This document shows positions 55,717 through 64,000 of a stretch of 64,000 bases of DNA, piece after piece; the stretch's first letter is position 1; the number at the start of each line of letters is the position of its first letter. This DNA is from Diaphorobacter nitroreducens. Its GTDB lineage: Bacteria > Pseudomonadota > Gammaproteobacteria > Burkholderiales > Burkholderiaceae_C. Location of the stretch: contig RJVL01000005.1 of NCBI GenBank assembly GCA_003755025.1, positions 294,692-358,691 on the forward strand. The letters are read 5' to 3'. The translations under genes were made by a program, and so were the position numbers. The notes beneath the pieces are model-generated. The model did no database searches. It had not been told where the DNA came from and was given only the letters and a program-made list of their open reading frames with translations.

Positions 55717-56928
55717 ATGTTGTTTGATAGCGCCGCGTGGAATACCGCGCTCGACTGGCTGGCGCATGGCGCGTGGGACCTGGCCTGGTGGCAGATCGTG
55801 CTCTACACCCTGGCCACCACCCACATCACGATCGCGGCGGTGACGATCTTCCTGCACCGCTCGCAGGCGCACCGTGCGCTGGACCTGGGGCCCGTGCCTG
55901 CGCATTTCTTTCGCTTCTGGTTGTGGCTGGGCACGGGCATGGTCACCAAGGAATGGGTGGCCATCCACCGCAAGCACCACGCCAAATGCGAGACGCCCGA
56001 TGACCCCCACAGCCCGCAGACGCGCGGCCTGCGCACCGTGATGTGGCGCGGGGCCGAGCTGTACCGTGCCGAGGCGGCCAACGCCGAGACGCTGAAGAAG
56101 TTCGGCCATGGCACGCCGGACGACTGGATGGAACGCAACGTCTACAGCCGCTTCACCTGGCAGGGCGTGGGGATAATGCTGGTCATCAACCTGGTGCTGT
56201 TCGGCGCCGTGGGCGCCGCCGTGTGGGCCGTGCAGATGGCGTGGATCCCGTTCTGGGCCGCGGGCGTGGTCAACGGCGTGGGCCACTACTGGGGTTACCG
56301 CAACTTCGAGGCGCAGGACGCCTCTACCAACCTCGTGCCCTGGGGCCTTGTGATCGGCGGTGAAGAACTGCACAACAACCACCACACCTATCCGACGGCC
56401 GCGAAGTTCTCGGTCAAGCCGTACGAGTTCGACGTGGGGTGGCTCTACATCAGCGCGCTGCAGCGCCTGGGCTGGGCCAAGGTCAAGAAGGTGCCGCCCA
56501 AGCTGCGCCTGGGCGCCGCGAAGCCGGTGGCCGACGAAAAGACGCTGGAGGCGCTCATCGCCAACCGCTACGAGGTCATGGCCGGCTATGCGCTCGGCGT
56601 GCGCCAAGCCTGCAAGGAAGAGATCGCCGCGCTCAAAGCGCGCAAGGCCGACGTGTCGGCCCTCAAGCGCGCCAAGCGCTGGCTGCACCGCGACGCCGAG
56701 AAGGTCCCTGCGCAGGCCCAGCCGACGCTGGCCGAAGTGCGTGCAGCGCACCCCGTACTCGACAAGATGGTCACCATGCGCGAGGAGTTGCGCCAGCTCT
56801 GGCTCAACACCTCGCAGTCGCGCGATCAGCTGACCGCAGACCTGCAGGCCTGGTGCCAGCGGGCCGAGGCCAGCGGCATCGCGGCGCTCAAGGAGTTCTC
56901 GCTGAAGCTGCGCGCGGCCCACGCCTGA
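55717..56928 (+). CDS. desA: Acyl-lipid fatty acid desaturase with unexpected C-terminal tail
   Basis: A 403-residue membrane di-iron desaturase, probably a delta-9 type acting on phospholipid or acyl-CoA acyl chains. Three histidine boxes: HRSQAH (47-52), HRKHH (84-88), HNNHH (219-223), with four hydrophobic spans between. Normal relatives end near residue 270. Residues about 275-403 form an added helical region reading LEALIANRYEVMAGYALGVR, then LRQLWLNTS and WCQRAEASGIAALKEFSLKL. These last phrases resemble the C-terminus of ISL3/IS204-type transposases (tail helix with AW-xx-A-x-x-SGI-xx-L-xx-F). The fusion is inferred; the desaturase part is firm. Confidence 0.93.
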   Translation: MLFDSAAWNTALDWLAHGAWDLAWWQIVLYTLATTHITIAAVTIFLHRSQAHRALDLGPVPAHFFRFWLWLGTGMVTKEWVAIHRKHHAKCETPDDPHSPQTRGLRTVMWRGAELYRAEAANAETLKKFGHGTPDDWMERNVYSRFTWQGVGIMLVINLVLFGAVGAAVWAVQMAWIPFWAAGVVNGVGHYWGYRNFEAQDASTNLVPWGLVIGGEELHNNHHTYPTAAKFSVKPYEFDVGWLYISALQRLGWAKVKKVPPKLRLGAAKPVADEKTLEALIANRYEVMAGYALGVRQACKEEIAALKARKADVSALKRAKRWLHRDAEKVPAQAQPTLAEVRAAHPVLDKMVTMREELRQLWLNTSQSRDQLTADLQAWCQRAEASGIAALKEFSLKLRAAHA

Positions 56929-56957
56929 GCGACGCGGCGGCTGGCTGTGACCGCAGT

Positions 56958-56991
56958 ACCGCGGCAACCCGGAAGGGTGCCGCGGTTTTTT
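56958..56991 (+). terminator. Terminator of the desaturase gene
   Basis: ACCGCGGCAaCCC and GGGtGCCGCGGT with a six-T run. Confidence 0.9.
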
Positions 56992-57009
56992 ATGCCCACG
57001 CTGGACATG

Positions 57010-57046
57010 AAAAAAGCCGCCGGGCGCAACGCCGGGCGGCTTTTTG
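57010..57046. terminator. Bidirectional terminator after rpmG
   Basis: AAAAAGCCGCC pairs with GGCGGCTTTTT with an inner GCG/CGC stem. It mainly ends the minus-strand L28-L33 transcript. Confidence 0.9.
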
Positions 57047-57063
57047 ACAGGAGCCGGGCCGAA

Positions 57064-57234
57064 TTACTTCAGCTTGGCTTCCTTGTACTCGACGTGCTTG
57101 CGAGCCTTGGGGTCGAACTTGATGATCGACATCTTCTCAGGCATCGTCTTCTTGTTCTTGGTGGTGGTGTAGAAGTGACCGGTTTCGGCCGTGGACACCA
57201 GCTTGATCTTTTCGCGTCCGCCTTTGGAAGCCAT
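57064..57234 (-). CDS. rpmG: 50S ribosomal protein L33
   Basis: A 56-residue protein beginning [20 protein letters not shown], the standard L33 sequence; no zinc cysteines (C- form). It directly follows rpmB on the minus strand. The start at ATG 57234 fits the family length; longer open frame upstream is a shadow. Confidence 0.98.
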   Translation of the reverse strand: MASKGGREKIKLVSTAETGHFYTTTKNKKTMPEKMSIIKFDPKARKHVEYKEAKLK

Positions 57235-57254
57235 GGTTGTTCTCCTTGAGGAAA

Positions 57255-57488
57255 TTAGGCTTGGCCACGGGCACGCATGTCTGCGAGCACGGAGTCGATA
57301 CCGTTCTTGTCGATCAGGCGCAGAGCGGCGCTGGACACGCGCAGGCGCACCCAACGGTTCTCGCTTTCCACCCAGAAACGGCGGTACTGCAGGTTGGGCA
57401 GGAAACGGCGCTTGGTCTTGTTGTTGGCGTGGGAGACGTTGTTTCCCACCATGGGCTTCTTGCCCGTTACTTCACATACGCGTGCCAT
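57255..57488 (-). CDS. rpmB: 50S ribosomal protein L28
   Basis: A 77-residue protein beginning [20 protein letters not shown], with [12 protein letters not shown] and [19 protein letters not shown]. It forms the rpmB-rpmG operon. Confidence 0.98.
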   Translation of the reverse strand: MARVCEVTGKKPMVGNNVSHANNKTKRRFLPNLQYRRFWVESENRWVRLRVSSAALRLIDKNGIDSVLADMRARGQA

Positions 57489-57721
57489 CAGGACACTCCG
57501 ATAGTTGCAACGGCTGCCGGCGCTGAAGTCCCGCGAGAGCAGGAGCGTGCCGGTCAGCCTCACCTCGCCAGTTTGAACGGGTGGCGGTAACCCGGTCGCC
57601 GCAGCCTTTGCGCTGCAATTTGCAGGCACAGGATTTGGCAAAGCCGCGCATTATAGCCCGAATATCAAAAAACCCCTGCATGCCGAAACCTGCAGGAGCC
57701 GGGTGGGCAGGGCTTAGTGCG

Positions 57722-58960
<1,239 letters not shown>

Positions 58961-58967
58961 TTATCCC

Positions 58968-61298
58968 ATGACGTACTCCCTCAACACCCTGAACGCTTCT
59001 TCCTCCAGCAAGTCGGCGCCACGCACCGGCGCGGCGCGCTTCGGCCATGAGATCGGCCTGGTGCTGGGCCTGCTGGGCCTGGTGTTCTGGCTGCTGGCCC
59101 TCGTGAGCTATTCCGCGCAGGATGCGGCCTGGTCCACATCGGGTGCGGGCAATGGACAGCCACTGTCCAATTGGGTGGGCAGGCTCGGGGCGTGGCTCGC
59201 CGACGGCAGCTACTTCGTGCTGGGCTTTTCCGTCTGGTGGTGCGTCGCCGCGGGCGTGCGCGCCTGGTTTGCGTCGCTGGCGCGCTGGATGCGCGGCGAT
59301 GGCGCCGCAGGCCACGCGCCGTGGCAGCGCCGCGGCGTATTCTGGGGCGGACTGGCGCTGCTGCTGTGCGCCAGCACGGCACTGGAATGGTCGCGGCTGT
59401 ACCGGTTCGAAGCCCTGCTGCCCGGCCATGCGGGCGGCATGCTGGGCTATATGACGGGGCCGCTGGCCGTGCGCTGGCTCGGGTTCACGGGCTCGGGCCT
59501 GGCTGGCGTGGTGGTGGTCGTGCTGGGCGCGGCGCTGGTGTTCCGTTTCTCCTGGGGGCATCTGGCCGAGCGCCTGGGTGGGCGCATCGATGCGCTGGTG
59601 CAGCGCGGCCGGGCGCGGCGCGAGAAGGCCAAGGACGTGGCCGTGGGACGGCGCGCCGCGCGCGAGCGCGAGGAAGTGGTGCAGGAAGAGCGCCACGAGA
59701 TTGAGGTGCAGCACCCGCAGCCTGTCACCATCATCGAGCCCGTGCTGTCCGATGTGGCGCAGAGCACCCGCGTGGTGAAGGAGCGCCAGAAACCCCTGTT
59801 CAGCGAGATGCCCGACAGCAACCTGCCGCAGGTGGACCTGCTGGACGCCGCGCAGGCGCGCCAGGAGACGGTGTCGCCCGAGACGCTGGAGATGACCAGC
59901 CGCCTGATCGAGAAGAAGCTCAAGGACTTCGGCGTGGACGTCACCGTGGTGGCCGCCATGCCCGGCCCGGTGATCACGCGCTACGAGATCGAGCCCGCCA
60001 CGGGCGTGAAGGGCTCGCAGATCGTGAACCTGGCCAAGGACCTGGCGCGTTCGCTGTCGCTGGTGTCTATCCGCGTGATCGAGACCATTCCTGGCAAGAA
60101 CTTCATGGCGCTGGAACTGCCCAACGCCAAACGCCAGACCATCCGCCTGTCGGAGATCCTGGGCTCGCAGGTCTACCACGACGCCAAGAGCCTGCTGACC
60201 ATGGGCCTGGGCAAGGACATCGTGGGCGCGCCCGTGGTGGCGGACTTGGCCAAGATGCCGCACGTGCTGGTGGCGGGCACGACGGGCTCGGGCAAGTCGG
60301 TGGGAATCAACGCCATGATCCTCTCGCTGCTCTACAAGGCCGAGGCACGCGACGTGCGCCTGCTGATGATCGACCCCAAGATGCTGGAAATGTCGGTCTA
60401 CGAGGGCATCCCGCACCTGCTCGCGCCGGTGGTCACCGACATGAAGCAGGCCGCCCACGGGCTGAACTGGTGCGTGGCCGAAATGGAGCGCCGCTACAAG
60501 CTCATGAGCAAGCTGGGCGTGCGCAACCTCGCGGGCTACAACACGAAAATAGATGACGCCAAGGCGCGCGAGGAACACATCCCCAACCCCTTCAGCCTCA
60601 CACCGGAGAGCCCGGAGCCGCTGGAGCGGCTGCCGCACATCGTGGTGGTGATCGACGAGCTGGCCGACCTGATGATGGTCGTGGGCAAGAAAATCGAGGA
60701 GCTCATCGCCCGCCTGGCGCAGAAGGCGCGCGCTGCCGGCATCCACCTGATCCTGGCCACGCAGCGCCCCAGCGTGGACGTGATCACCGGCCTGATCAAG
60801 GCCAACATCCCCACGCGTATCGCTTTCCAGGTCAGCAGCAAGATCGACAGCCGCACCATCCTGGACCAGATGGGCGCCGAGGCCTTGCTGGGCATGGGCG
60901 ACATGCTCTACATGGCCAGCGGCACGGGCCTGCCCATCCGCGTGCACGGCGCCTTTGTCTCCGATGACGAGGTGCACCGCGTCGTCAGCTACTTGAAGGA
61001 ACAAGGGGAGCCGGACTACATCGAAGGGGTGTTGGAAGGCGGTACCGTCGAGGGCGACGACAGCGGCTTCGGCTTTGGCGACAGCGAAGGCGGCGGCGAG
61101 AAGGACCCCATGTACGACCAGGCCGTGGAGGTGGTGCTGAAAGACCGCAAGGCCAGCATCTCCTACGTGCAGCGCAAGCTGCGCATTGGCTACAACCGAT
61201 CCGCGCGCCTGCTCGAAGACATGGAGAAGGCCGGCCTGGTGAGCGCACTCACCGCCAGCGGCCAGCGCGAGGTGCTGGTGCCCGCGCGCAGCGAGTAA
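58968..61298 (+). CDS. ftsK: DNA translocase FtsK
   Basis: A 776-residue protein of division and chromosome-dimer resolution. The N-terminal about 190 residues hold four membrane helices. A short linker follows, then the translocase motor with Walker A GTTGSGKS (437-444), Walker B region [20 protein letters not shown], and a C-terminal winged-helix gamma domain ([20 protein letters not shown]) that reads KOPS sites. Very short linker compared with E. coli. The next gene is lolA, the common betaproteobacterial order. Confidence 0.97.
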   Translation: MTYSLNTLNASSSSKSAPRTGAARFGHEIGLVLGLLGLVFWLLALVSYSAQDAAWSTSGAGNGQPLSNWVGRLGAWLADGSYFVLGFSVWWCVAAGVRAWFASLARWMRGDGAAGHAPWQRRGVFWGGLALLLCASTALEWSRLYRFEALLPGHAGGMLGYMTGPLAVRWLGFTGSGLAGVVVVVLGAALVFRFSWGHLAERLGGRIDALVQRGRARREKAKDVAVGRRAAREREEVVQEERHEIEVQHPQPVTIIEPVLSDVAQSTRVVKERQKPLFSEMPDSNLPQVDLLDAAQARQETVSPETLEMTSRLIEKKLKDFGVDVTVVAAMPGPVITRYEIEPATGVKGSQIVNLAKDLARSLSLVSIRVIETIPGKNFMALELPNAKRQTIRLSEILGSQVYHDAKSLLTMGLGKDIVGAPVVADLAKMPHVLVAGTTGSGKSVGINAMILSLLYKAEARDVRLLMIDPKMLEMSVYEGIPHLLAPVVTDMKQAAHGLNWCVAEMERRYKLMSKLGVRNLAGYNTKIDDAKAREEHIPNPFSLTPESPEPLERLPHIVVVIDELADLMMVVGKKIEELIARLAQKARAAGIHLILATQRPSVDVITGLIKANIPTRIAFQVSSKIDSRTILDQMGAEALLGMGDMLYMASGTGLPIRVHGAFVSDDEVHRVVSYLKEQGEPDYIEGVLEGGTVEGDDSGFGFGDSEGGGEKDPMYDQAVEVVLKDRKASISYVQRKLRIGYNRSARLLEDMEKAGLVSALTASGQREVLVPARSE

Positions 61299-61353
61299 AG
61301 CTGCCTGGGCACGCTCCCTGGCCCGCTGTCCACGCAACCGCTTGCATGGAGAA

Positions 61354-61992
61354 ATGGTGTTGAAGAAAATATTTGCTGCGATTTTGATAGCTGCTGGCGC
61401 TGGTTGCGCCTGGGCTGACGGCCTGAAAAGCCTTGAAACCTTCATGAAGTCCGCACAGAGCGGCCGGTCCGAGTTCACGCAGACCGTGACCTCGCCGCCC
61501 AAGGACGGCCAGGCGGGCCGCACCAAGACCTCCAGTGGCAGTTTTGAGTTCCAGCGTCCGGGGCGCTTCAAGTTCCATTACCGCAAGCCGTTCGAGCAGC
61601 TCATCGTGGCCGATGGGCAGACCCTGTGGCTGTACGACGCGGACTTGAACCAGGTGACCCAGCGCACGCAATCCAAGGCGCTGGGCAGCACGCCCGCGGC
61701 GCTGCTCGCGTCCGCGCCCGACCTGGCGGCGCTGCGCGCCGACTTCGCGCTGGAGTCGGCGCCCGAGCAGGACGGCCTGCAGTGGGTGCTGGCTACGCCC
61801 AAGGCCAAGGATGGCCAGCTCAAGAGCGTGCGCGTGGGCTTCGCGGGGGAGCAACTGGCGGCGCTGGACATCCTGGACAGCTTTGGGCAGCGCTCGCTGA
61901 TCCGCTTCACCGGCATGCAGCTCAACCCGGCGCTGCCGGCAGGCACCTTCCAGTTCAAGCCGCCCGCGGGGGCGGATGTGCTCTCGCAGTAG
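61354..61992 (+). CDS. lolA: Outer-membrane lipoprotein chaperone LolA
   Basis: A 212-residue periplasmic carrier of lipoproteins from LolC/D to LolB. The signal peptide reads KKIFAAILIAAGAGCAWA, cleaved before DGLKSLETFM. Family pattern SGSFEFQRPGRFKFHY and DGQTLWLYDADLNQVT are present. The start is uncertain: ATG 61354, GTG 61357 or TTG 61360 (best spacing to GGAG) all give the same signal peptide. Part of the signal sequence (AAILIAAGAGCAWADGLK) is encoded by a dispersed repeat. Confidence 0.95.
   Translation: MVLKKIFAAILIAAGAGCAWADGLKSLETFMKSAQSGRSEFTQTVTSPPKDGQAGRTKTSSGSFEFQRPGRFKFHYRKPFEQLIVADGQTLWLYDADLNQVTQRTQSKALGSTPAALLASAPDLAALRADFALESAPEQDGLQWVLATPKAKDGQLKSVRVGFAGEQLAALDILDSFGQRSLIRFTGMQLNPALPAGTFQFKPPAGADVLSQ
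61382..61440 (+). repeat. Dispersed repeat inside the lolA signal peptide
   Basis: TTTTGATAGCTGCTGGCGCT, GGTTGCGCCTGGGCTGACGG, CCTGAAAAG: forward element translated in frame as LIAAGAGCAWADGLK, forming the hydrophobic core and cleavage region. Confidence 0.75.
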
Positions 61993-62002
61993 ATGCTTCT
62001 GT

Positions 62003-62058
62003 TTCGATAGCTGCTAACGCTTATGGGGTAAGCGCTAGAGCCCTGTTTTGCTCTAAAC
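62003..62058 (+). repeat. Dispersed repeat after lolA
   Basis: TTCGATAGCTGCTAACGCTT, ATGGGGTAAGCGCTAGAGCC: the best full copy in the window; arms CGCTT/AAGCG can pair. Between lolA and the convergent UDG-like gene. Confidence 0.85.
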
Positions 62059-62718
62059 CGCCAGCACGGTCGCCACGCGTGCCCGCACCAGCGGCAGCAA
62101 CTCGGACTCGAACCACGGGTGGCGCTTGAGCCAACCGTTGTTGCGCGGGCTGGGGTGCGGCAGGGCCAGGACGGGCGCATCCGGCAGGGTGCAGGTGCCG
62201 CGCACGGTTTCCCCCAGCGGCCGGCCACGGCAGGCGGCCAGATGCCAGGCCAGCGCGTATTGGCCCACGGCCACGGTCAGCGCGATGTTCGGCAGCCGCG
62301 CCAGCAGCGGCATGCGCCACGCGGGGGCGCATTCGGGACGGGGCGGTGCATCGCCCGAGGCGCCACGGCCCGGATAGCAAAAGCCCATCGGCACGATGGC
62401 CACGCGCGCCGGGTCATAGAAAGTCTCGCGCGTCAGCCCCAGCCACGTGCGCAGGCGCTCGCCGCTCGCGTCATCGAAGGGGATGCCCGAGGCATGCACC
62501 TTGCGCCCCGGTGCCTGCCCCACGATCAGCAGGCGCGCGCGTGCATCGGCCTGCAGCACGGGGCGTGGGCCCAGCGGCAGGTAGGGCGCGCAGATCGTGC
62601 AGGCGCGCACGCGGCGCAGCAGCGCATCCAGCGGCTCGTCGCGGCGTGTTTCGTCGCGCGGCAGTCCGTTGCGCGGCAATGCATGACCCGGCAATTCGTT
62701 GCGCGGTGGCTTCGCCAT
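62053..62718 (-). CDS. Uracil-DNA glycosylase family protein
   Basis: A 221-residue member of the UDG superfamily. VRACTICAPYLPLGPRPVLQ, LLIVGQAPGRKVHASGIPFD, then VGQYALAWHLA and HPSPRNNGWLKRHPWF give the family-4/5-like motif A and motif B with HPSPRN. Iron-sulphur cysteines of family 4 are only partly present, so the exact subgroup is unclear. The start overlaps the stop of the upstream DUF488 gene (TGATG), so the pair is co-translated. Confidence 0.88.
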   Translation of the reverse strand: MAKPPRNELPGHALPRNGLPRDETRRDEPLDALLRRVRACTICAPYLPLGPRPVLQADARARLLIVGQAPGRKVHASGIPFDDASGERLRTWLGLTRETFYDPARVAIVPMGFCYPGRGASGDAPPRPECAPAWRMPLLARLPNIALTVAVGQYALAWHLAACRGRPLGETVRGTCTLPDAPVLALPHPSPRNNGWLKRHPWFESELLPLVRARVATVLAV

Positions 62719-63107
62719 CAGTCCGCAATGCGTGCGCCGGCTTCGGACAGCAGCGCGCGCAACACCGAGCGGTGGCAGTGCGCCTCGTCCTCGCAGTAGC
62801 AGCCCACCGAGAAATTGTTGTGCTGCGACAGCGCGGCCAGCAGCGCGATAGTGTGGCGGTTCTCCGGCGTGGCCATCTCCTGGCGGAACTGCTGGGTGAA
62901 GGCGGCCCATTCCTTGGGCGTCTGCGCGGCCTGGGCGAGCTTGACGGTCTCGGGACTGGGCGAGAGGTTGGGGTACCACACGTCATACCAGTCCTGCGCC
63001 GCGAACTGCTCCTTGGGCACGCCGCGCGGCGGGCGGCGCACGGTGCCGATGCGCGTGCCTTCGTCGCGTGCGCGGGGAGTGCCGAGGCGGACGATGCGGA
63101 TGGGCAT
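62718..63107 (-). CDS. DUF488-family protein
   Basis: A 129-residue protein with RLGTPRARDEGTRIGTVRRP, DWYDVWYPNLSPS and SVGCYCEDEAHCHRSVLRALL, the last typical of the DUF488/YeaO family, where CxCE...CHR forms a putative active or metal site. Related proteins are sometimes linked to DNA repair or tRNA modification, but function is unknown. Its stop is shared with the UDG-like start. Confidence 0.85.
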   Translation of the reverse strand: MPIRIVRLGTPRARDEGTRIGTVRRPPRGVPKEQFAAQDWYDVWYPNLSPSPETVKLAQAAQTPKEWAAFTQQFRQEMATPENRHTIALLAALSQHNNFSVGCYCEDEAHCHRSVLRALLSEAGARIAD

Positions 63108-63335
63108 GGTGGGTACAGATACGGGCGACAGGAAGAGCTAACACCTGAACTCAGCCGCGCTGCACAGTGGCGGCAACGCTGCTAGCGTAGCGCGTGCACG
63201 CGACCGCTGCCACGAACCAACGTCTGATACTCGCGGTAAGCCGCGCCGGATTGAGAAGCACGGAGGGCAGCCGCAAGCGGAGTTTGCCGGCGTCGGCTTG
63301 ACCAATTGGTCAGGCAGCCCCAGCCATGCCAATTG

Positions 63336-64000
63336 TTAGGCATACGCTACCCAACCACGGAACGTAAGAGCGGCGTAGAACAAGGAAACGCGCTTGAAGC
63401 CGGCTTTGCGCATCAGTTCTTCGTCCTGCATCGGCGACAGGATTTCCAGCCGCTCACCTATTGCTCGCGCACCAGCTTGAGCCTTCGCAGGGTCTACGCC
63501 CGAAGAGGTCGCAAATGCTGCGTAGCGGGAAAGCCAGGCGTTTCGTAATTCGGGCTCTTGATCAAAGCTCAGATGCATGACAACCAGCGGCGCTCCTGGT
63601 TTCAAACGCCGGTGGATCTCTTGCAACGTTCTCAGCCGCTCTGGTGCTGATGTGAAATGCAGTGTCTGAAGACAGGATGCAGCGTCGAAGGGATCTTGGG
63701 GCGCAACATCAACATAACCCTCGTGCAGTCGGATGCGTGACATCAGTTCGCCAAGGGTTGATCGGGCCAGCTGAAGCATCTCCGAAGAGGGGTCGACGCC
63801 TTCGAAGTGCCAGCCTGGCTGGGCTTCGGCAAAACACTTGAGCTCTAAACCACCGCCTGCACCCACAACAAGAACTCTGCCGTTGAATGGCGTATGTTCT
63901 GCAAGCAGCAGCGCAGCCATACGCCGCATGTCCAATAGCCCAGGAACGAGGCGACACGTGTTTTGCGCGTAATCAGCAATGTTGTGCGGGTCAGCGTTGG
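63336..64000 (-). CDS. Class I SAM-dependent methyltransferase, N-terminus outside the window
   Basis: A methyltransferase-like protein with motif I RVLVVGAGGGLELKCF, then FEGVDPSSEMLQLA and DPFDAASCLQTLHF. Reading the minus frame upstream past the first Met gives sensible sequence to the window edge (NADPHNIADYAQNTCRLVPG before LLDMRRMAA), so the start lies beyond position 64000. Small methyltransferases of this type often act on small molecules; the substrate is unknown. Confidence 0.85.
   Translation of the reverse strand, partial: NADPHNIADYAQNTCRLVPGLLDMRRMAALLLAEHTPFNGRVLVVGAGGGLELKCFAEAQPGWHFEGVDPSSEMLQLARSTLGELMSRIRLHEGYVDVAPQDPFDAASCLQTLHFTSAPERLRTLQEIHRRLKPGAPLVVMHLSFDQEPELRNAWLSRYAAFATSSGVDPAKAQAGARAIGERLEILSPMQDEELMRKAGFKRVSLFYAALTFRGWVAYA

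Noticed and set aside
63138-63332. 64-codon minus-strand frame
   Set aside because: No ribosome-binding site, no domain, low complexity; it lies in a short gap between two confident genes.

Overview
The window looks like ordinary chromosome of a high-GC betaproteobacterium, most likely Burkholderiales, family Comamonadaceae (Acidovorax-like). The basis is gene order (ribF-ileS-lspA; rpmB-rpmG, trxB, ftsK, lolA; recJ behind an RpfE-like gene), high G+C with strong third-position bias, an IPTL-CTERM protein, and a short dispersed repeat (core ATAGCTGCTAGCGC...AAGCGCTAGAGGCC) that occurs about 16 times between and inside genes. I recall this repeat type from Comamonadaceae, but I could not check it here. 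No phage, transposase gene, integrase or CRISPR array is visible.

Layout. 1-2.6 kb: 3' end of serS, a decayed tRNA-Ser copy, a lower-GC segment carrying an IPTL-CTERM exported protein, then a second copy of the serS 3' end with an intact tRNA-Ser(CGA). 2.7-4.7 kb (minus): trpS with an extra C-terminal domain and an M50-type membrane protease. 4.9-10.2 kb (plus): a nitric oxide reductase cluster, small membrane ORF-norC-norB-norQ-norD, in which norC carries a second cytochrome c domain. 10.3-18.4 kb: YciO-type and PHP proteins, a chemoreceptor, a three-gene CsgG/DUF4810/GNA1162 lipoprotein operon, recJ and the RpfE-like gene. 18.5-27.1 kb: GlpQ, LolC-LolD, a CMD-family protein divergent from a BigR-like ArsR regulator with a DUF2892 protein, TatD, a hypoxanthine-DNA glycosylase-like protein, a spermidine synthase-like protein and an orphan GspE/PilB ATPase. 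27.3-34.8 kb: TctB-TctA, an SDR with an atypical active site, and a TRAP-type binding protein overlapping a GGDEF/EAL protein. 34.8-45.1 kb: EamA exporter, quinone oxidoreductase-Nudix pair, SBF-like transporter, Na/Pi cotransporter, and the ribF-ileS-lspA operon. 45.3-64 kb: HNH endonuclease, TPR-methyltransferase, acyl-CoA dehydrogenase pair, YceH, purN, M48 protease, RsmB-like methyltransferase, fatty acid desaturase with an unexpected C-terminal tail, L33/L28, trxB, ftsK, lolA, a UDG/DUF488 pair and a methyltransferase cut by the window end.

Working together: norCBQD detoxifies or respires NO (NorQ and NorD mature the NorCB enzyme). LolC/LolD and LolA belong to outer-membrane lipoprotein sorting, and LspA matures those lipoproteins. 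The TRAP binding protein may act as a sensory partner of the downstream c-di-GMP enzyme. The least explained items are the serS/tRNA-Ser duplication with its IPTL-CTERM cargo, the NorC double-haem fusion, the desaturase tail that resembles an ISL3-type transposase C-terminus, and the repeat element that is translated in frame in several housekeeping genes.
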